From positions 413,943 through 477,942 of the forward strand of contig CM022672.1 in the NCBI GenBank assembly GCA_012295275.1: 64,000 nt of DNA. The letters are read 5' to 3'. The DNA is from Chrysomallon squamiferum (taxonomy: Eukaryota > Mollusca > Gastropoda > Neomphalida > Peltospiridae). A program made the position numbers and the translations under genes. The notes beneath the pieces were generated by a model, which saw only the letters and a list, made by a program, of their open reading frames with translations, searched no databases and was not told where the DNA came from. Positions 51,901 through 60,900 of this stretch are shown in pieces (the stretch's first letter is position 1; each line of letters starts with the position of its first letter).

Positions 51901-54900
51901 TTTATTTTTTATTTGTTTTCTTCTTTACGGAAATAACATATATATTTTATTTTTTTTGTGTGTGGATAAAATAAAATAATTAATTAGACATGTCCAGCTT
52001 AAAGAAATGTAAGTATTACAGCACAGTGAATAAATTCTTTAAAACATTACTGCCTATAGATTGACTGTCTTTATCTGTAAAATGATTTCAAATATTTCTA
52101 CAAATTAAATTCAGGGTTGAGAAATTGAATATCCACAGAGAGATGTTACAAACCTTTGTCATAGTTATAGGCAGAATGTCAGCATAATCTATCTTCTGTA
52201 GGAGAAAGGCACATTCTCGAGGGTTGGGCTGAGCACTGAAACACTGGTCTTTAACAATCGACAAATACAAATCCTGGCAGAAAATATATATTTTTTTTTA
52301 GTATACTTGTGTATATTGACAAGTTTATCAAAAATAACATTTGTTCAATTTTTCTGTCAATTAAAAAATATTTTTAGAATCTGGAATAATGAAATCTAAT
52401 ACTATCTTGGTTTATAATTAAGTGTTTAGTTTTGGGGACTTCTTGATTTAGGATATTATATAATCATTACTTCTGATCATCTGTATGAAATATTATAAAA
52501 ATAAAATTCAATCTAATATTTGGCTCATTAAAAAAAAATATTTAAAACTTTTAGGACAAAAATAAATTTATTTATCAGTATCATCAATTGAAAATAAATA
52601 TCAGTGTCTGTATACAGATATGTTTACCTTGTTTATGTTAATGTCAGTGAGTTTAGCTGGCACCAACACAAGAGGATGAGTTTTGGCTGGAGATAACATC
52701 TGTTTGCAGTCACAGTCAGGCCCAAATATTGTCTGCAGTTTGCATAGGAGAGAGGCTAACCTGGCATGTCTGTGTAAAATATATAAACAGTACACAGATA
52801 AATACAGTAAGTCTGCTAGATATATGTTACTGTATATTACTATAGAAGAGGTTAATCTGGTATCTGTGTAAAATATATAAACACAGATAAATACGGTAAG
52901 TCTGCTAGATATATGTTACTGTATATTACTATAGAAGAGGTTAATCTGGTATCTGTGTAAAATATATAAACACAGATAAATACGGTAAGTCTGCTAGATA
53001 TATGTTACTGTATATTACTATAGAAGAGGTTAATCTGGTATGTCTGCGTAAAATATATAAACACAGATAAATACGGTAAGTCTGCTAGATATATGTTACT
53101 GTCTATTACTATAGAAGAGGTTAATCTGGTATGTCTGCGTAAAATATATAAACACAGATAAATACGGTAAGTCTGCTAGATATATGTTACTGTATGTTAC
53201 TACAGAAGAGGTTAATCTGGTATCTGTGTAAAATATATAAACACAGATAAATACAGTAAGTCTGCTAGATATATGTTACTGTATATTACTATAGAAGAGG
53301 TTAATCTGGTATGTCTGTGTAAAATATATAAACAGTACACAGATAAATTCAGTAAGTCTGCTAGATATATGTTACTGTATATTACTATAGAAGAGGCTAA
53401 TCTGGTATCTGTGTAAAATATATAAACAGTACACAGATAAATACAGTAAGTCTGCTAGATATATGTTACTGTATGTTACTACAGAAGAGGTTAATCTGGT
53501 ATCTGTGTAAAATATATAAACACAGATAAATACAGTAAGTCTGCTAGATATATGTTACTGTATGTTACTACAGAAGAGGTTAATCTGGTATGTCTGTGTA
53601 AAATATATAAACACAGATAAATACAGTAAGTCTGCTAGATATATGTTACTGTATGTTACTACAGAAGAGGTTAATCTGGTATCTGTGTAAAATATATAAA
53701 CAGTACACAGATAAATACAGTAAGTCTGCTAGATATATGTTACTGTATGTTACTATAGAAGAGGCTAATCTGGTATCTGTGTAAAATATATAAAGACAGA
53801 TAAATACAGTAAGTCTGCTAGATATATGTTACTGTATGTTACTATAGAAGAGGTTAATCTGGTATCTGTGTAAAATATATAAACACAGATAAATACAGTA
53901 AGTCTGCTAGATATATGTTACTGTATATTACTATAGAAGAGGTTAATCTGGTATCTGTGTAAAATATATAAACACAGATAAATACAGCAAGTCTACTAGA
54001 TATATGTTACTGTATATTACTATAGAAGAGGCTAATCTGGTATCTGTGTAAAATATATAAACACAGATAAATACAATAAGTCTGCTAGATATATGTTACT
54101 GTATGTTACTATAGAAGAGGCTAATCTGGTATCTGTGTAAAATATATAAACACAGATAAATACAGTAAGTCTGCTAGATATATGTTACTGTATATTACTA
54201 TAGAAGAGGTTAATCTGGTATCTGTGTAAAATATATAAACACAGATAAATACAGTAAGTCTGCTAGATATATATTACTGTATGTTACTATAGAAGAGGCT
54301 AATCTGGTATGTCTGTGTAAAATATATAAACAGTTCTACATACACAGGTAAACACAGCATGCTATAGAAGAAATTATGTGTGAAACAAACAGTCCTATGT
54401 GTCAGTGTAAATACTTTCTACACTTCACAAGGAAATACAGTAAACAGATGTAAGTTATTGCAGACCTGGTATGTGTTAAAAGAATCAGTTTAGTCTATAC
54501 AACTACGTAGTTACCAACAGAAGTGTCAAAGACTGTAATTAATCATTATAGAAAAAAATATTTACACAGATAACAAAGTCTATACAACTATGTAGTTACC
54601 TACAGTAAGTGTTACAGACTGTAATTAATCATTATAGATTAAAATATTTACATACATAACATTATTATTATCAATAAAAACAAATCTTCTATGTTCATTT
54701 AACTATTAATAATTATAAATATTATGAAAAAATACCTTCTTATTAAACCATTTGATTTCATGAATTGTAAGAGTTTTTCTAAGTCTTCTTGTGGCAGTTG
54801 TTTGCTGCATTCCTATTCCAAAATACAACAAAAAATAATAATACATGAACAACATTACAGCACAATTTGCTAACACTACAAGTTTGACGTATATATCAGT

Positions 54901-57900
54901 GACCATCTACTGATAAACTATCACAAGCAGCATTATCATCTGACTCAAAGCAATCAATTTTAAGAGATTTTTTTAAAAATCAGACAAGGAGAAAGTGTAA
55001 TTATAATCTGACAGTGACTCTTCAACCTAATTGGAATTTTCTAAACACACTGACCTCGTGGTGTTCTGCTAACAACATCTCCACTCTGCGACAGGCAATG
55101 CTGTCACACATTCTGGCCACTGCAAGCTGATGTGTGTTGAGAAACTTGTCAATGAGCAATGTCAATAACGCACCACTCTGAGATAGATGAATGGCTTCCA
55201 GACATCGCAGAGTTTTCTTCACAGCTGATGGCTACAATTCATTATTTCAAAGAACATGTTTTATTTAACAATAATCAGTCCAAGAATGTATTAATTAATT
55301 GACACCCAACACTTCAAAAAATATGTTTATTGCAATTAGAAAATACTGAATCGTTAATTTAATTCCTTTTGAAAAATATGATTCATAATTTTTCATACTA
55401 ATACATTTTTTTTTTATTATTATTCTTTTTTAAATTATATTTATTTATTAATTTTTTATTATATTTTCTAATAATTAAAATTTATTGGAAATTCATACCA
55501 CACTTTTTAAAATGTAATAAATACATAAGACAATAATATACTGATATGAACATAGCATATCCCATGTACAAAACAGAAACTGGAGTATAAACGGAAGCTC
55601 AAACTAATCTGTCCATCGGGTATACACCTACAACTATTAGTACAGATCAACCCAATGCATACATGGAATAAACAGATTTTATATATTACCTTGTTAACAT
55701 TATCACAGCGAGCATGGATGGCCTGAATAAACAAACTGCTGGCAGCAGAGTTCCGATGAATAGCACTGTTATAAAACAAGTTTGTGAAATTTTATTTATG
55801 TTGAATAACTCACAAAACACCATTACAAAATACATTCCTTGATTACAGGTTTGAAGAAAATAAAAACACTTTCATTAAATTTTACTGATTTAGTGTAAAT
55901 GTTACTTCTGTAGAAAAACAAACACCAAAAACACTTGGTACAGACCTAGCCAGAATCTGAGATATGAAAATAACAAGGTTTATTGTATTATCTGTTTAGC
56001 AAGCTATTAAAAAAACAAACAAAAAAGTGAATGGTTGAAATAATATAAAAACAGCAAAATCAAAAAACAGTGAGACAAGCAGAAATATAAAATTATGAAA
56101 TTAATTTTTAAAATATATTTTTAACATTTACCTGATAAAATCTTGAACAGGGGGTTCATGGGATAGGTCGATGATATCACTGACATGGTTAATAATTAAC
56201 CAGGTCATGTGCTCTGCATCATTGAGGTTCTCACACTAATTAAACACAAAATAATGGGACAGGTTAATTAGAAAAACAATCTTTCATGCTCATTATTACA
56301 CACAAATCTTTTATTTTTCTAATGTAAATTTTACTTTTATCAAACTCTCTTTTTCAATGTTTTCTTAAATATTAATATTTTTTCTGACAATGTGATAAAT
56401 TTCTTAATCAGAACAAATATTATTTAAAAAGAAAAAAATTTAAAATATTCTAACATTGCATTTCTCCCACAAATGGATCAATAAATAAACTCCTGAAAAC
56501 ACGACTGACAATACAAGCAGATTGGATCAGTACGTAATGACGTGAACTGTGATAATAAAATTTAGTTTTAATCAATGTGTGAATACAAAGTAACACTGAC
56601 CACGTAGTCTGAGAAGAGAACCAGTCCAACTCTACGTAAGAGTTCCAATCTACAACACTGCACTCTGTGTTTGGCTAACTCACATCTGTTTGGTGTCTGG
56701 TGGCTGAAAGATGTATAAGATATATATGCACACACACACACACACACAAAAATTCTAAAACTCAGGGCTTTCAAGGAGATACTCTGAAGATATAAATACT
56801 GATAGAATACATCTACAACAAGTAAATGGTGAGAAGGTTGAAATACTGATAAAATACAGAAACAACAAGTAAATAATGTGAAGGTAGAAATACTGATAGA
56901 ATACAGCAACAACAAGTAAATACTGTGAAGATAGAAATATTGGTTAACTAACCCAGGGCTGACAAGAAGATATTTTGGAGGTGTGTGTAGAATCTGACTC
57001 CAGAGATTTTCATCATCGACATTGAGCAGAATGAGGATGTTGCACCAGAGTATTGTGACATTGGGAAAAGATGTACTTAGTGCCAGCATGAAGTGGTTGA
57101 TGTGAGGGATGTTGTAGAGACATTCTGGGTATTTTTCCTTGGACAGATACATGGCTGCTGTGGCAACTCTTCTAAACAAACCTGAACAACACAAGAACAA
57201 ACAAACAAATGATGATGATGATGATGATGGTGGTGATGACTGTAATTATTATAATGATATTAATAAGAGTAACTAACCTGACTGGAACATGTGTGTGACA
57301 TACAGCAGTAGATGTAACAACTGCTGAACAAGAAACACACAGTCATCACTGGACGTACTGACAAGAGTAGACACTTTACTAAGTGTCTCTGCACTCACTC
57401 CTATCACCTGCATCAGTAACCTGCAGTTAAACAGGCAAACAAAATAGAACAAATAAAAATTCACTGTCATAAATAATTTATTAGTTTCATGGTAAGTAAA
57501 ATTATCTACAATCTACACTAGAATAAAAACTTGATCTAAATGCTAATATTATATTCTGATACCACTTTAATCCAAAAATTAACATTACTTTACATATCAT
57601 AGAACCTTTGATAAACAAACTGTATGACACTAGATAAAAAAAAAGGAAGAAAGAACATCTTATTTAATGAAACCTTTATTGTGACACCTTCTGTGATTAT
57701 ATGTCATGTTACTAACTTGCTTATATGTTCATTAACTTACAAACAAATGCCAAACATGCACACACACATCAAATTATTTTTAAACATTACTTACCATGCA
57801 AATGTCATTTCTGGATCTAGATCTGGCAGTAATTCAATGCCAGCTAGTTCCGGATCTTCTGGTCCAACATGTCGAGTAAGGGGGACAACCAAACCAACTT

Positions 57901-60900
57901 CCTGTAGACGAGACAAAACAACATCTTCCTTGGACTGGACAATTAGAACTCGAAGTGTTGACAAAATTAAACACAGCCAACTCTGTAAACCCTGAGTGCA
58001 TGACTGAAAGAAAACAAAAATAATTATTACAGTATTTATTAATTTATAAATTTACAAGTTTCATTCTGCTTTATATAATAATGTTCGATTAAACTTGTAT
58101 TAAATACTGGATTTTAATGTGTTCTTTTAGAATATTAAAAAGAAGGATTGCTTTTTTTTGTTTTTTTTAATAATAACAAAGGTTTTCCTGTTATTAATAA
58201 ATTAGTTGTCTATAAATGAATTAACATCAAGTTAGTGTTTGACATCAGATAAATAACACTGTTTTGTCCAAAGTCAAACTACTTGATCATAACAAATCCC
58301 AGTTCATTATAAACAACACTGTGTTATACATTTCCAGTATCTAAATTAAAATATTCTCAACCCAGTGGAGATGAATCTGTGATAAAAACACTTGCAATGT
58401 CTGAGGCTGGTGCAAACAGAGTTTTGAGTAAGATGTCAACAGGTCTGAACACACTGGGAGCAACAGATTCAAACAGCCGATGTAGAGTGTCTAGTGATCT
58501 CTGACTTGTCAAACTTATCTGAAACATATAGTAGTTAATGTTCTTAAAATAGTAAATTAAGTAGTACATTAACTAACTAACAGCAAATTAACTCACTGAA
58601 GAAGAATATTTACTCACTGAAATAACACATTTACTGACTGATGTAGCACTGTATTAACTCTGTTATATATTTAGTTTATATAATATGGTGATAAAAAAGG
58701 TATACACATTGTAATAATTCAATAATACCATTTATCATTTCCAAGTTAGTACAATATAAATTTAACCTCAACTCTGTTTAAGATTTCAGAGAAAATCCAT
58801 AAAAACTAATTATAAAGCAATAACAGGATGTTTTATGTAAATAACTTTATCATTAGTAATGTTTTCTAATGTGGGTTTGTCAGAAAAATGACTGGTCATT
58901 CAAACTGACCTGCTGTCTGGACAATGCTGGCAGCACCATGTCCATCACCTGACGTGACAGTCTTTTCCACTTCTCCTCACTTTCCCTGTGACACTGCTGT
59001 AACACAATGACAAACATCTCCAGAGCCTGCAACACAAACAAAACACAAACTAACATTTATATCTGCTGAAACACAAACTATCATTTAAAATCTGCTGAAA
59101 CACAAACTATCATTTAAAGTCTGCTGAAACACAAACAACATAGAACCTATCATTTATAGTTTGCTGAAACACAAACAACACACAAACTATCATTTATATC
59201 TGCTGAAACACAAACAACACAAACTATCATTTATAGTCTGCTGAAACACAAACAACACAAACTATCATTTATGGTCTACTGAAACACAAACACACAAACT
59301 AACATTTATAGTTTGCTGAAACACAAACAACACAAACTATCATTTATGGTCTGCTGAAAACAAACAAACACACAAACTAACATTTATAGTTTGCTGAAAC
59401 ACAAACAACACACAAACTAACATTTATATCTGCTGAAACACAAACAACACAAACTATCATTTATAGTCTGCTGAAACACAAACAACACAAACTATCATTT
59501 AAAGTCTGCTGAAACACAAACACACAAACTATCATTTATAGTCTGCTGCAACACAAACAACACACAAACTAACATTTACAGTCTGCTGAAACACAAACAA
59601 CACACAAACTATCATTTATAGTCATAAAACAAATTGTTAATGTACTCAACAGATGTGTGTAATGTTGTGTGAGTCACATACTGTGATGTCTGAAATCAGG
59701 ATACAAAACAATCATTTCTCGTTTCCTTGTGTTCATGACAAACATCAACTCAACAACTTTGTCCAAAAAAGGCCCAAAAAGTCAGAAAATATTTACGACT
59801 GCTAGTGCTAAAAATCCTCATTTTCAGATTAAGATAAATAATTCCAGATGGAATGAATACACTGTGTAGATTATTTACGTACTTGGTAATAGTTGATGAG
59901 ACGAATGAGCATGGAGACAACGACCTCTCTCTGTGTCTCCAAGTCTTTGCTCACGTCAGATTTTGCTGATCCCCTCAGCAGAAACAAGTCATACACAACA
60001 TGCTGCAGTGCCGGAATTGCTGAAATAGTGAAACACTCAAGTGTAAATGCCTGTACAGAGAAATTAAATTACCAACATTAAACTGGTTTTATCTCATAAC
60101 ATAATGCAGTGTTTCCCAACTGGGGCTCCTTGGAGCCCTTGTGCTCCGCGAGAGATGACATAACTAATAAATAAAAAAGGAGAAACTGGGGGCAGTTAGA
60201 TGGACAGAATGAAATAGACAGAACAAACGAATACACCTACAATAACATTACAGTGATTACTATGTACAATGCACATGGATAATATGGATAACATACCTAA
60301 TTTAAATAGTAATTTGTATAAATAAATAACTATTTAATTAGTTAAAGTGTAAATAGTTTCTAATATAAAAAAAACAAGTTTACTTTACTTTTCAGGTAAA
60401 TCATTAGTATTGTGCAGAAGCAAAAATATTCGTGACTGATGACGTACTGCCAACCCCTTGCATTAAGACGCACGTGGTTGTTAGAAGCACATGAGTTAGT
60501 TGCAAATAGAGCAGTGTGGGTGCGTGTTGTGTTTTGTCTTCCCTCTTACCTGCCAATATTTGAACACAATTTTTAATGCGTGAAAGATGATGAAGTATTT
60601 GAAAAGAAGACGTGCAAGTGAAGAAGAGGATAGTGGAGATGAGCAACACAGCAGAGCAAAGTACAAGTAAGATAGCTAAAGTGGGTGAGACTAAAAAAAA
60701 TCTTCGTTACAATAGACATATTTGGCCTTTGGGTTCACATGGACTGGTGAACAAAACTGTCAACTTCCATTGTGCATTGTTTGTGGGAAAACACTTGTTA
60801 ACGCAGCTATGTTTCCGGCCAAGTTACAGGGCCATTTCACAGCTAATCAGTCAGTTGTTAAATAAAGATACTGATTACTTTCAAAGACTTCTTAAATCCA

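Noticed and set aside
57624-57995. 123-codon plus-strand open frame
   Set aside because: Largely the antisense shadow of HTT exon 58003-57795.
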